Positions 43,072 through 52,208 of a stretch of 57,863 nt of DNA are shown here, piece by piece. A program made the position numbers and the translations under genes. The stretch comes from Hyphomicrobiales bacterium (GTDB lineage: Bacteria > Pseudomonadota > Alphaproteobacteria > Rhizobiales > Rhizobiaceae): the NCBI GenBank assembly GCA_900473205.1, contig UCLB01000002.1, forward strand, positions 1 through 57,863, read 5' to 3'. The notes under the pieces were generated by a model that worked only from the letters and a program-made list of their open reading frames with translations, was not told the DNA's origin and did not search any database. Within the stretch, counting starts at the first letter, position 1. Every line of letters starts with the position of its first letter.

Positions 43072-45657
43072 CTACTTGCCTCCCGGCAGATTGGCGGGTT
43101 TTCTACGCACTTTTCGCTGAATATGCGTCGCTGCCGACCTCCAGGCCTCGGCGGCGACGAAGCTTGGCACCTGATCCCGGGGGATCGGGCGGCAGAGCGC
43201 ATAGCCCTGAAGCGAATCGCAGCCCATGTCCTGCAGGATGCGGATATGCTCCGCCGTTTCCACACCCTCCGCCACCACCTTGATGCCGAGTGAATGGCCG
43301 ATATCGATGATGGAACCGAGCAGCTTGCGCTGCTCCGCAGATTCCGGCGTCAGGCGTACAAGCTCGCGGTCTACCTTCAGGGTGCTTGGGCTGACTTTCA
43401 AAAGGCTGATGATCGAGGCATGGCCGGTGCCGAAGTCGTCGATTTCAATATCGATGCCCAGTGCGCGCAATTTCTGCATATTGGAAATGGCGATATCGTT
43501 GCCGTCATCGAGGAAGATGGATTCGAGCAATTCGAAGGACAGCGTACCCGGCTCGATATCCAGCCCGTCCAACGTGTCCGTCAGCGCGGGATCGTGCAGG
43601 CGCCGCGCTGACACGTTGACGGAGACCGTGGGTATGGCAATGCCTGCCGCTTTCCACAGTCTGAAATCGGCCAGCGCTTTTTCAAGAATGATGCCGTCGA
43701 TGGTTGCGACGGCATCGAGGTCTTCGGCGACGGCAAGAAACTTGTCCGGTGTCAGAATGCCCTCGAGCGGGTGGTTCCAGCGTGCCAGTGTTTCCACGCC
43801 TGAAATGTTGAGCGTCTGTGCGTCGAACTGGAACTGATAATAGGGAACGAATTCATCCCGCTCCAACGCCGTCAGAATTTCATCCGAGACGCGTTTGGTG
43901 TTGATGAGCCAATCCTGCGTATCGGCCGAGAAGAATTCGTAGCGATTGCGGCCGCGTTTCTTGGCATTGTAGAGCGCGATATCCGCATTCAGCAGAACCT
44001 GCTTGTAATCGATATCAGCGCCTATGCCGCAGGCGATGCCGATGCTGGCGCCGAACCGGCATTCATGTCCTTCATGCAGAACCGGCTTTCGCAGCTCCTT
44101 GATGAGGCCGTCGGCCATGGCCGCTATTCTTCGGGTATTGCCGTTGAAGGGCGACAGAAAGACGAATTCATCGCCGCCGATGCGGGCCGCGAACTCATCT
44201 GCCTTAAGGTTTTTACGCAGCAAATCCGCGACATGCTGAAGCATGACATCGCCGGTGCGGTGTCCCAGCGTGTCGTTGATCTGCTTGAAGCGGTCGAGAT
44301 CGATGTGGAGGATGGCAATGCCGCGTCTGCTCTTTTTCGCTCCCGGCGTCCGGCGCTCCAGCACGTCATCCAGATAGCGGCGGTTTGGCAGGTCGGTCAG
44401 ATAGTCATGCATCGCATTATGCTCGATGCTCGCCCGTGCGGCTTCAAGCTCGACATTGCGGGCTTCTGCCAGTGTTTTGGCGCGCTCCAGCTCGTTGCGC
44501 AGTTGCACATCCGCCGTCACATCCCAATTGACGCCGATCATCTTCTTGCGGCCATCGATGTCAATGAAGGGAAGCGAGCGCGCCCGGATGTAGCGCAGGG
44601 AGTTATCCGGCAGAACGACGCGGTAGTCTTCCGAAAAGGGCTGAAGTTTTTCGATCTTGTCGGAGACATGCTTATCGACGCGGCGCAAATCATCCGGGTG
44701 AACACGCGATTCCCACAGGCCGCCGATCCTGACGGGGGTGCTGGGATCGACCTGATACATTTCATACATGCGGTCGTCCCAGATGGTCTCGCCCGCGTCG
44801 AAATCCACCTCGAACACACCGACTTGCGAGGCTTCGAGCGCGACCTTCAGGTGGCGCGAAATGCGCTCCATCAGATGCTCGGTGGCCTTGCGCTCGCTCA
44901 CGTCAGTATCGGTGCCGACGATGCGCACGGGCCTGCCGTAATCATCGCGCTCTATACAGGCACCGCGACATTCGATCCATACCCAGTGGCCATCCTTGTG
45001 CCGCTCACGGTACTGGAAGGCGGTATAGGCGGGGTCGCCTGCATTTTGCCGTTCAATGCAGTGCAGCGTATGTTCCCGGTCATCCGGGTGCAGCAAATCC
45101 ACCCATTTGTCGTAATCGGTCTCGATGGGTTCGTGCGGCGCTAGGCCGCGAATGGCTTTCCATGTATCTGAACCATACATCGCGCCGGTGGCGAGGTTCT
45201 GGTCCCATACGCCGGACAGCGAACTCACGAGCGCGCTGTTCCAGCGGCTTTCGCGAAAAGCGATCTCTTTTTCCCGGTGTCGCTGCTCGGTGATATCGGT
45301 GAATTGCGCCAGCGTCCTGGCGCGAGTGCCAGAGCCGACTGCGCTTAAAGACAGGATGGCATGGCGATCCACGGTGTCGGTACCGTGTAACCGGACCTCC
45401 AACGCTGTGGATGAGGTTTCTGGCAGCGTCGCTAAGGTCTCTGTGACGCCTGCGTGGTCATCGGGGTGGATGAAGTCCAGCAGATGGCCGGGCATGTCGC
45501 AGGAAGCGGCCAGATTGAAATTGGCCGGAACGAAAACGATATCGCCACTGGCCCGAAGATGAAGGACGGGAACAGGCAGAGCTTCAAGAATATCTTTCAG
45601 CAACAGATCTTGGTTCACGCGATCCTGCCATATGTTCAATCGATTAAAATAGCGCAC
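43072..45657 (-). CDS. PAS-GGDEF-EAL cyclic-di-GMP signalling protein
   Basis: 861 residues with no membrane helix: an N-terminal PAS-like segment, two further PAS/PAC units (about 130-260 and 270-395, with WVWIECRGACIERDDYGRPVR and a VNWDVTADVQ end), a GGDEF domain with intact GGDEF near 493, and an EAL domain whose name motif reads ETLARW near 623. Other EAL catalytic residues are present (SVNVSARRL, IDDFGTGHAS, LKVDREL, AEGVET, LQGYALCRP), so hydrolysis is plausible despite ETL. There is no RxxD inhibitory site directly before GGDEF (FAAR). GTG 45657 is the longest start; GTG 45618 has a nearby AGGA. Confidence 0.88.
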   Translation of the reverse strand: MRYFNRLNIWQDRVNQDLLLKDILEALPVPVLHLRASGDIVFVPANFNLAASCDMPGHLLDFIHPDDHAGVTETLATLPETSSTALEVRLHGTDTVDRHAILSLSAVGSGTRARTLAQFTDITEQRHREKEIAFRESRWNSALVSSLSGVWDQNLATGAMYGSDTWKAIRGLAPHEPIETDYDKWVDLLHPDDREHTLHCIERQNAGDPAYTAFQYRERHKDGHWVWIECRGACIERDDYGRPVRIVGTDTDVSERKATEHLMERISRHLKVALEASQVGVFEVDFDAGETIWDDRMYEMYQVDPSTPVRIGGLWESRVHPDDLRRVDKHVSDKIEKLQPFSEDYRVVLPDNSLRYIRARSLPFIDIDGRKKMIGVNWDVTADVQLRNELERAKTLAEARNVELEAARASIEHNAMHDYLTDLPNRRYLDDVLERRTPGAKKSRRGIAILHIDLDRFKQINDTLGHRTGDVMLQHVADLLRKNLKADEFAARIGGDEFVFLSPFNGNTRRIAAMADGLIKELRKPVLHEGHECRFGASIGIACGIGADIDYKQVLLNADIALYNAKKRGRNRYEFFSADTQDWLINTKRVSDEILTALERDEFVPYYQFQFDAQTLNISGVETLARWNHPLEGILTPDKFLAVAEDLDAVATIDGIILEKALADFRLWKAAGIAIPTVSVNVSARRLHDPALTDTLDGLDIEPGTLSFELLESIFLDDGNDIAISNMQKLRALGIDIEIDDFGTGHASIISLLKVSPSTLKVDRELVRLTPESAEQRKLLGSIIDIGHSLGIKVVAEGVETAEHIRILQDMGCDSLQGYALCRPIPRDQVPSFVAAEAWRSAATHIQRKVRRKPANLPGGK

Positions 45658-45776
45658 GAACGCGCGCCGGAAATTCCCAGTCTATTCTCGCAGACTTACG
45701 TTGTAGTTAAAAGGGACGTGCGGAAATTTCTCTTTCGCACGTCATGGTCGAGAAATATTTGATATTGCTAATGAAA

Positions 45777-46349
45777 TTATTCAGGGAACCCGGCAGGCGG
45801 TTTCAGCTTGCTGAGAAACTGCGCAAATACCATCGTGCCTTCAGGCCAAGGGCCATGGCCCGACTCGGTATTGATATGGCCTGACATGCCCGCATCGATC
45901 AACGTTGAGCCCCAGGCATTGGCAATATCGCCTGCATGCTCATAGCTGCCGAAGGGGTCGTTCTGGCTGGCGATGGTAATGGTCGGAAAGGGCAGCGGCT
46001 CGCGCGGGTAGGGGCCGAATGTCATCAGATGTTTCGGGCGGATATCCGGGTTCGCCACATCTGGCGGGGCCACGAACATCGCACCGGCAATCTTGTCCTT
46101 GATCTGCGGCAGGGCGTGCATGACGGTTGGTACGCCAAGCGAATGCGCGACCAGCACGACCGGCTTTGTGCAGGCATTCACCTCTTCGATCAGCTTTGCC
46201 ACCCAGTCGTCTTTGACCGGCTTTGTCCATTCCGCCTGTTCGACACGGCGGGCCGTGGACAGTTTCTCCTGCCAGCGGCTTTGCCAGTGTTCAGGGCCGG
46301 AATTGGTGTAACCGGGAACGATGAGGATATCTGCTTCTGATGCTTTCAT
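45777..46349 (-). CDS. RBBP9/YdeN-like serine hydrolase
   Basis: A 190-residue alpha/beta hydrolase of the compact RBBP9 type: ILIVPGYTNSGPEHWQSRW at the N-terminus, nucleophile in VAHSLGVP, Asp in ASQNDPFGS, and His in SGHINTESG. These enzymes are small serine hydrolases of unclear substrate. ATG 46349 is used; the frame stays open to 46493, but those extra 48 codons are translated from the upstream palindromic repeat and have no family counterpart. Confidence 0.85.
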   Translation of the reverse strand: MKASEADILIVPGYTNSGPEHWQSRWQEKLSTARRVEQAEWTKPVKDDWVAKLIEEVNACTKPVVLVAHSLGVPTVMHALPQIKDKIAGAMFVAPPDVANPDIRPKHLMTFGPYPREPLPFPTITIASQNDPFGSYEHAGDIANAWGSTLIDAGMSGHINTESGHGPWPEGTMVFAQFLSKLKPPAGFPE

Positions 46350-46419
46350 GCCGCATATCTCGGTGTGATTGTGGGTGGAATCAAGGTGGCGGTTTGTGTA
46401 GCGACGATAAATCCTCTCT

Positions 46420-46508
46420 CCGTCATCCTCGGGCTTGTCCCGAGGATCTACCCACGTCGCATCCGCAGAAGCGTGATTAGATCCTCGGGACAAGCCCGAG
46501 GATGACGG
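46420..46508. repeat. RIME-like palindromic intergenic repeat, copy 2
   Basis: CCGTCATCCTCGGGCTTG at one end and its complement, ending GAGGATGACGG, at the other, about 33 bases apart. The arms match copy 1 at 22916-22999 almost base for base, while the centres differ. It lies between the RBBP9-like gene and the end of purB. Confidence 0.85.
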
Positions 46509-46534
46509 AAGAAAGGATGAAAGTCTTTCGACCT

Positions 46535-47842
46535 TTAAGCTTTACCAAACACGCGATTGAAAATCGTGTCTACATGCTTGGTGTGATAACCCAGATCGAA
46601 CTTCTCGCGGATCGTTTCTTCCGGCAGGGCTGCGCGGACTTCTTCGTCTGCGAGCAGCTCTTCCAGGAAGTCGGCGCCGTGTTCCCACACCTTCATGGCA
46701 TTGCGCTGGACGAGACGGTAGGAATCTTCGCGAGAAACGCCAGCCTGCGTCAGCGCCAGAAGAACGCGCTGGGAGTGAACGAGGCCCCGGAACTTGTTCA
46801 TGTTCTTCAACATGTTGTCCGGGTAGATCACCAGCTTTTCGATGACGCCAGCCAGACGGTTCAGCGCGAAATCGAGCGTGATCGTCGTGTCGGGGCCAAT
46901 GGCGCGCTCGACGGAGGAGTGGCTGATATCGCGCTCGTGCCACAGCGCAACGTTTTCCATGGCCGGAACGACAGACATTCGCACCAGACGAGCAAGGCCG
47001 GTGAGGTTTTCCGTCAGCACCGGGTTGCGCTTGTGCGGCATGGCGGACGAGCCCTTCTGGCCCGGAGAGAAGAACTCTTCAGCTTCCAGAACTTCCGTGC
47101 GCTGCATGTGGCGGATTTCGATGGCGACGTTTTCGATGGAGGATGCGATAACGCCGAGCGTGGCGAAGAACATGGCGTGGCGGTCACGCGGGATGACCTG
47201 CGTGGAGACCGGCTCTGGCGACAGGCCGAGCGCCTTACAGACGTGTTCTTCGACAGACGGGTCGATATTGGCGAAGGTGCCGACCGCGCCGGAAATGGCA
47301 CCGGTTGCGATTTCTGCGCGGGCCGCGACGAGGCGGGCGCGGTTGCGGTCCATCTCCGCATAGAAGCGGGCGAAGGTCAGGCCCATCGTTGTCGGCTCGG
47401 CATGAATGCCGTGGCTGCGACCGATGCGAACCGTATCTTTGTGTTCGAAGGCGCGGGTTTTCAGGGCTGAGAGAACGCGGTCCATATCTGCAATCAGCAG
47501 ATCGGCAGCGCGCACCAACTGAATATTGAGTGTCGTGTCGAGAACGTCAGACGACGTCATGCCCTGGTGGATGAAGCGGCTGTCGGGGCCGACGAATTCT
47601 GCCAGATGCGTCAGGAAGGCTATGACATCATGCTTGGTGACGGCTTCGATCTCATCGATACGCGCAACATCGAATTCCGCAGCGCCGCCCTTTTCCCAGA
47701 TGGTCTTGGCCGCATCCTTGGGGATGACGCCGATTTCGGCGAGAGCATCACAGGCATGGGCCTCGATCTCGAACCAGATGCGGAACTTGGTTTCCGGCGA
47801 CCAGATTGCGACCATTTCCGGTCTGGAATAACGAGGGATCAT
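46535..47842 (-). CDS. purB: Adenylosuccinate lyase PurB
   Basis: 435 residues. The superfamily signature GSSAMPHKRNPV lies near residue 266, and SHGIHAEPTTMGL and QGMTSSDVLDT (His and Thr of the active site) are clear. PurB cleaves SAICAR to AICAR and adenylosuccinate to AMP. It belongs to the same purine region but is separated from purC by the zeta-type gene, a GGDEF-EAL gene and the hydrolase gene. A RIME-like repeat follows its stop. The gap to rpe (124 bases) makes cotranscription possible. Confidence 0.96.
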   Translation of the reverse strand: MIPRYSRPEMVAIWSPETKFRIWFEIEAHACDALAEIGVIPKDAAKTIWEKGGAAEFDVARIDEIEAVTKHDVIAFLTHLAEFVGPDSRFIHQGMTSSDVLDTTLNIQLVRAADLLIADMDRVLSALKTRAFEHKDTVRIGRSHGIHAEPTTMGLTFARFYAEMDRNRARLVAARAEIATGAISGAVGTFANIDPSVEEHVCKALGLSPEPVSTQVIPRDRHAMFFATLGVIASSIENVAIEIRHMQRTEVLEAEEFFSPGQKGSSAMPHKRNPVLTENLTGLARLVRMSVVPAMENVALWHERDISHSSVERAIGPDTTITLDFALNRLAGVIEKLVIYPDNMLKNMNKFRGLVHSQRVLLALTQAGVSREDSYRLVQRNAMKVWEHGADFLEELLADEEVRAALPEETIREKFDLGYHTKHVDTIFNRVFGKA

Positions 47843-47966
47843 GGCAATGGCTTTCTATACGAGGAAATTTTTCTGCCCCTTTAGCAAAGTGTTCCGGCAA
47901 TCTCAACGCATTCGAGGGCCGAGTAGAAAAGTGGCGAAGGGCAGGGGCCGCCACTTGGTTGGCCGC

Positions 47967-48644
47967 TTAGCTGCGGCCCTGTTCTGCAGACGCGCGCACC
48001 GCGCTGACCATGGTGCGATAGTCTTCGACCCCGTCACCCTTGAAGATGGCTGAACCGGCAACGAGAACGTTGGCACCAGCAGCAATCGCGCTTCCTGCCG
48101 TCGCGATGGTGATGCCGCCATCCACTTCGAGTTCAATTGGCCTGTCACCGATCAGCGACTTGGCGGCGCGGATCTTGTCCAGCATGGCGGGAATGAATTT
48201 CTGGCCACCGAAGCCGGGATTGACGCTCATGATGAGGATGAGATCGACATCATCAAGCACGTTTTCCAGAACCGACAGCGGCGTCGCCGGATTGAGCGTA
48301 ACGCCGACCTTCTTGCCGAGCGAACGAATGGTTTGCAGCGAGCGGTGCAGATGCGGGCCAGCCTCGGCATGAACCGTGATGCCATCGCAGCCAGCCTTGG
48401 CGAAGGCTTCGAGATAGGGGTCGGCAGGCGCGATCATCAGATGGCAATCGAAGAAGGCCTGGCTGTGCGGGCGCAGAGCCTTGATAACATCTGGCCCGAA
48501 GGAGATGTTCGGCACGAAATGGCCGTCCATAACATCGAGGTGAATCCAGTCGGCACCCGCCGCCGTCACATCGGCCACTTCCTGTCCGAGTTTTGCAAAA
48601 TTGGCGGCAAGAATGGAGGGGGCGATCCGCACGGGAAGAGACAT
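47967..48644 (-). CDS. rpe: Ribulose-phosphate 3-epimerase
   Basis: A 225-residue TIM-barrel enzyme that interconverts ribulose-5-phosphate and xylulose-5-phosphate in the pentose phosphate pathway. Motifs: [32 protein letters not shown] (metal His/Asp) and [17 protein letters not shown] 48644 has AGGAG nine bases upstream. Its placement before purB fits ribose supply to purine synthesis, although the gap allows separate transcription. Confidence 0.95.
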   Translation of the reverse strand: MSLPVRIAPSILAANFAKLGQEVADVTAAGADWIHLDVMDGHFVPNISFGPDVIKALRPHSQAFFDCHLMIAPADPYLEAFAKAGCDGITVHAEAGPHLHRSLQTIRSLGKKVGVTLNPATPLSVLENVLDDVDLILIMSVNPGFGGQKFIPAMLDKIRAAKSLIGDRPIELEVDGGITIATAGSAIAAGANVLVAGSAIFKGDGVEDYRTMVSAVRASAEQGRS

Positions 48645-48725
48645 CTGCAAAAGCTCCTACTACAAAGGTTTGCGCGCTTTACCACCGATGCGCGGTATCA
48701 ACAATCGTCACGCGGCCAATTGGCT

Positions 48726-49799
48726 TCAGCGCTCGGCACGGTCCACAGGAACGAAGGCCGTGCCATCCCATTTCTGGAGGCGGTACGGATTGGTCTGCAA
48801 TTCGTGGCGGTCGTTGAAGGTGATCTGGCCGATGGCGGTTTCAAAAGCGGTGCCGACCAGAACGGCGGGGGTAGGCTTGTTCTGCGCTTCCGCCAGCTCA
48901 ATAAGCTTTGCGGCAATCTGCGTGGCCGCGTAGGCGGGCAGGGCGTACCCCTCCGGCTCGACATTGGCAGCACGGAGTTCCTTGACCGCGTCCGCAGCCG
49001 AAGGCAAGGCGGCGTAATCGGGGATGGTGATGGCCAGAACGCCCGGCTGCAAAGGCACCGGGTTATTGGCGGCGCGCATCGTATCGCCCGACATGATCGT
49101 CAGCGGCGCCTTTTCGGCTGCTGCGTCGCGGGCGATGATCGCGACATCGTTGCGTTCTGCGCCGATGAAGACATGCGTGACGCCAGTGCGGCTCAGCCGA
49201 CGAACGAGCGCGACCTGCTGTTCCTGCGCGGGGCGCAACGTATCGGTAAAGGTTGGCTTCAGACCGGACTCTTCCAGCTTGGCGCGGATTCGGTCTACCA
49301 GCTCGCGGCTATAGATGGTGCCATCATCGAGGAGACCGAAGGAGTGGCCCTTCCAGTCGCGCAGAATAGCGTCGATTGCCGCTGCCGATTCATCCGTATC
49401 CGACGGCCCCAACCGGAAGAGCGGCCAGCCGCGCTTCATCGTATCTTCCATCAGGCCAGAGGCGCGGCTGGAGAGGGTAATGGCCGGGATCGCTGCATTT
49501 TTGAGCGTGGGCAGTGCCTCAGGCAGAGTTTCCGTGCACAGAAACCCAACGACGATGCTGACCTTGGCCGCGACCAAGCCATCGGCGATGGCGCCACCGC
49601 TGCCTTCTTCGCAGCTTTCATGAATTTCCATGACATCGAGGCCAGCCTTCGCCGCTGCAATCTTGACGCCCTGACGGATTTGCAAGCCTAGCATCTCATA
49701 GGCACCATTTTGCGGCGCAACGACACCGATGGTGGCAGCACTTGCTGTGCCGGCAAAGGCAACACTGGCAGCGATCATGAGCAGGCGAAATAATGGCAT
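48726..49799 (-). CDS. Branched-chain amino acid-type periplasmic binding protein
   Basis: 357 residues. A signal peptide (PLFRLLMIAASVAFAGTASA) is followed by a type I periplasmic-binding fold: ATIGVVAPQNGAYEMLGLQ, then ESCEEGSGGAIADGLVAA, then LTIMSGDTMRAAN. This is the LivJ-like ABC-transporter receptor family; no permease or ATPase genes are beside it, so its partner and ligand are unknown, and it may act as an orphan sensor. Start 49799 fits the signal peptide, but the nearest GAGGA is 13 bases away; a start at 49841 would add 14 charged residues. Confidence 0.8.
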   Translation of the reverse strand: MPLFRLLMIAASVAFAGTASAATIGVVAPQNGAYEMLGLQIRQGVKIAAAKAGLDVMEIHESCEEGSGGAIADGLVAAKVSIVVGFLCTETLPEALPTLKNAAIPAITLSSRASGLMEDTMKRGWPLFRLGPSDTDESAAAIDAILRDWKGHSFGLLDDGTIYSRELVDRIRAKLEESGLKPTFTDTLRPAQEQQVALVRRLSRTGVTHVFIGAERNDVAIIARDAAAEKAPLTIMSGDTMRAANNPVPLQPGVLAITIPDYAALPSAADAVKELRAANVEPEGYALPAYAATQIAAKLIELAEAQNKPTPAVLVGTAFETAIGQITFNDRHELQTNPYRLQKWDGTAFVPVDRAER

Positions 49800-50078
49800 C
49801 GGGCGGCTGTGTTCCTCTTCCTGTCCTGACAGCATATCCAATAATCGCCGCTGGCCGACTGCAAATGGTAATTTCTGCGCTTCCGGTGCTCACATACGTT
49901 AAGTACACTCCGCTCCGGTTCTCGAAATCACCATTTTCGCCAGGCCAGCAGCAATTCATGAACAGGCTGAGAGATGTTTATCGACACAGAACCGTTTACA
50001 AAAGAGGCAATGCTTTCGAAAAGGCGCCAGCAGGACGAATTTTGGCGTATTTTCAGCAATGTAGGGGCTCCGTAGCCG

Positions 50079-50501
50079 TCACGCACTCCGCTTGCGCAAA
50101 TGCCGGAACGCATCTTGCGCGAAAAGCGATAGTGGCTGCGGGGCGTCGTTCATGTCGAACCAGCCCATATCGGATAATTTATCCGGTTCTGTCAGGCTCG
50201 GTTCCCCGTGCACATCATCGGCAAGATAGATGAGCGATAGCCAGTGCTGTCCGTCCGAGGGGAGGATCTGTTCGCTGATGCAAAGGAAGTTGACGTCGCC
50301 AATGGCTAGGCCGGTTTCTTCTTCGGCTTCGCGTTTTGCGGCGGTGGCGGCGGACTCCATGTGGTCCACTTTGCCGCCGACGATGCTCCAATGCCCTGCT
50401 TCAGGCGGATTGACCCGCTTGTAAAGCAAGACCTTGCCATCTCTTTGGATGATAAGGCCGGAGCCGACACCCGGAAAATCAATGCCGGGTTTCATGCTCA
50501 C
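50079..50501 (-). CDS. Nudix hydrolase
   Basis: About 138-140 residues. The Nudix box is complete: GGKVDHMESAATAAKREAEE then ETGL, with the metal-binding Glu residues in place. Nudix enzymes cleave nucleoside diphosphate-linked compounds; the preceding VLLYKRVNPPEAGHWSIVGG and the size resemble MutT-like housekeeping members, but the substrate is open. The GTG at 50501 overlaps the TGA of the DEAD-box gene, and an ATG six bases on (50495) is the alternative; either way the genes are coupled. Confidence 0.85.
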   Translation of the reverse strand: MSMKPGIDFPGVGSGLIIQRDGKVLLYKRVNPPEAGHWSIVGGKVDHMESAATAAKREAEEETGLAIGDVNFLCISEQILPSDGQHWLSLIYLADDVHGEPSLTEPDKLSDMGWFDMNDAPQPLSLFAQDAFRHLRKRSA

Positions 50502-52048
50502 GCTTTCGCGTTTGCCACGATCAGCATGAAGGCAGGAATGTCGTCGCCGAAGCCGACAGGTGTCGGACCATCGTCGTAGTCGCGGTAGTGGCGGCGACGC
50601 TCGCGATTGTCGTCGTTTGCAGGAGACGTCGTGTGGTTCCGCTCGAAATTGCGAGGTGCCTTTTCGTGCTTGCGCTCTGCCTTCAACTTTTCGCCTCCGT
50701 TGGCCGCAACATCCACGATGGCTGCTGCTGGCTGAATGGTTTTGACTTCTGGTTCGGTCTGAGGAACCGCATCGCGGCGGTTTCTGTCGCGGCCACGACC
50801 GCGCTGTTCTTTTTCCTTGCCACGGCGCGGGCGCTCGGAAGCAAAGCTTTCCATCGGAGCCGGAAGCTCGGACAGGTCACCGTTCAGCCATTCGATCTTT
50901 TCGTTGATCAGCTTTTCGATGGCGTCGAGATACTTCGTGTCGCGACGGTTGACGAGCGTAAAGGCAGCACCGGAGCGGCCTGCGCGGCCCGTACGACCGA
51001 TGCGGTGGACATAGTCTTCCGCATGGATCGGAACATCGAAGTTGAAGACGTGGCTGACATCGGGAATATCGAGACCGCGCGCCGCAACGTCGGATGCGAC
51101 GAGCAGGGTGATCTGATTGTCCTTGAAGCCCGCCAGCATCTTGGTGCGCGAGTTCTGGTCCATGTCACCATGCAGCGCGCCGACGGAGAAGCCGTGACGT
51201 TCCAGCGAGCGGAACAGGTCAGCGACATCCTTCTTGCGATTGCAGAAGATGATCGCGTTCTTCAACTCGGTCTGTGCATTGATGAGCTCGCGCAGAACGG
51301 CGCGCTTCTCATAATCCTTGTCGTGCGTGGCAACGATACGCTGCGTCACCGTCTTTGCCGTAGAGGATGGCTTTGCCACTTCGATGCGAACCGGGTTCTG
51401 CAGGAAGCGGTCGGCCAGCTTCTGAATTTCCGGCGGCATGGTGGCCGAGAAGAACAGGGTCTGACGGGTGAAGGGAATCATCTTCGCGATGCGTTCGATA
51501 TCCGGGATGAAGCCCATGTCGAGCATTCGGTCGGCTTCGTCGATCACGAGGATTTCGACGCCGGTCATCAGCAGCTTGCCGCGTTCGCAATGGTCGAGCA
51601 GGCGGCCCGGGGTGCAGATCAAAACATCTGCGCCGCGCTCCAGCTTGCGATCCTGCTCTTCGAAAGACACGCCGCCGATGAGAAGGGCGACGTTGAGCTT
51701 GTGGTTCTTGCCGTATTTCTCGAAGTTCTCAGCCACCTGTGCGGCGAGTTCTCGTGTCGGCTCAAGAATAAGGGTTCGCGGCATTCTTGCACGCGCACGG
51801 CCTTTTTCCAGCAGGGTCAACATTGGCAGCACGAAGGATGCGGTTTTGCCCGTACCCGTCTGCGCGATGCCGCAAATGTCGCGTCGTTCAAGCGCTGGCG
51901 GAATTGCGCCTGCCTGAATGGGTGTCGGTGTCGTGTAGCCGGCACTTTCGATAGCGGAAAGAACTTTTTGGCTCAGGCCAAGATCAGAGAATGTTGTCAA
52001 AGGAAAAACTGTTTCCGTGTTGGTTCGAAAAGAACACTTAGCTGTCAT
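50498..52048 (-). CDS. DEAD-box ATP-dependent RNA helicase
   Basis: 516 residues. Motifs in order: Q motif TTPTPIQAGAIP, I AQTGTGKT, Ia PTRELAAQV, II DEAD (VIDEADRMLDMGF), III SAT, and VI HRIGRTGRAGR. A basic, low-complexity C-terminal tail (RRGKEKEQRGRGRDRNRRD and further) follows from about 400, as in RhlE-type helicases that help ribosome assembly or mRNA decay. The frame starts at ATG 52048; conserved sequence begins at LTTFSDLGLS, so a TTG start there is possible. It overlaps the Nudix gene. Confidence 0.92.
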   Translation of the reverse strand: MTAKCSFRTNTETVFPLTTFSDLGLSQKVLSAIESAGYTTPTPIQAGAIPPALERRDICGIAQTGTGKTASFVLPMLTLLEKGRARARMPRTLILEPTRELAAQVAENFEKYGKNHKLNVALLIGGVSFEEQDRKLERGADVLICTPGRLLDHCERGKLLMTGVEILVIDEADRMLDMGFIPDIERIAKMIPFTRQTLFFSATMPPEIQKLADRFLQNPVRIEVAKPSSTAKTVTQRIVATHDKDYEKRAVLRELINAQTELKNAIIFCNRKKDVADLFRSLERHGFSVGALHGDMDQNSRTKMLAGFKDNQITLLVASDVAARGLDIPDVSHVFNFDVPIHAEDYVHRIGRTGRAGRSGAAFTLVNRRDTKYLDAIEKLINEKIEWLNGDLSELPAPMESFASERPRRGKEKEQRGRGRDRNRRDAVPQTEPEVKTIQPAAAIVDVAANGGEKLKAERKHEKAPRNFERNHTTSPANDDNRERRRHYRDYDDGPTPVGFGDDIPAFMLIVANAKA

Positions 52049-52208
52049 AACGGCGACGCCGCAGACTGTAGCGGCGAAATAGGCCGAATTAGCTGGAAAG
52101 TCAAGGAAACAGGGATTTATCCCAAAATAATACAGGTTGCCCCACTGTTTCCAGTGAGACTGGCAATTGTAACGGCATCAATAACCAAGTCGTATCGCGC
52201 CGACTGTT

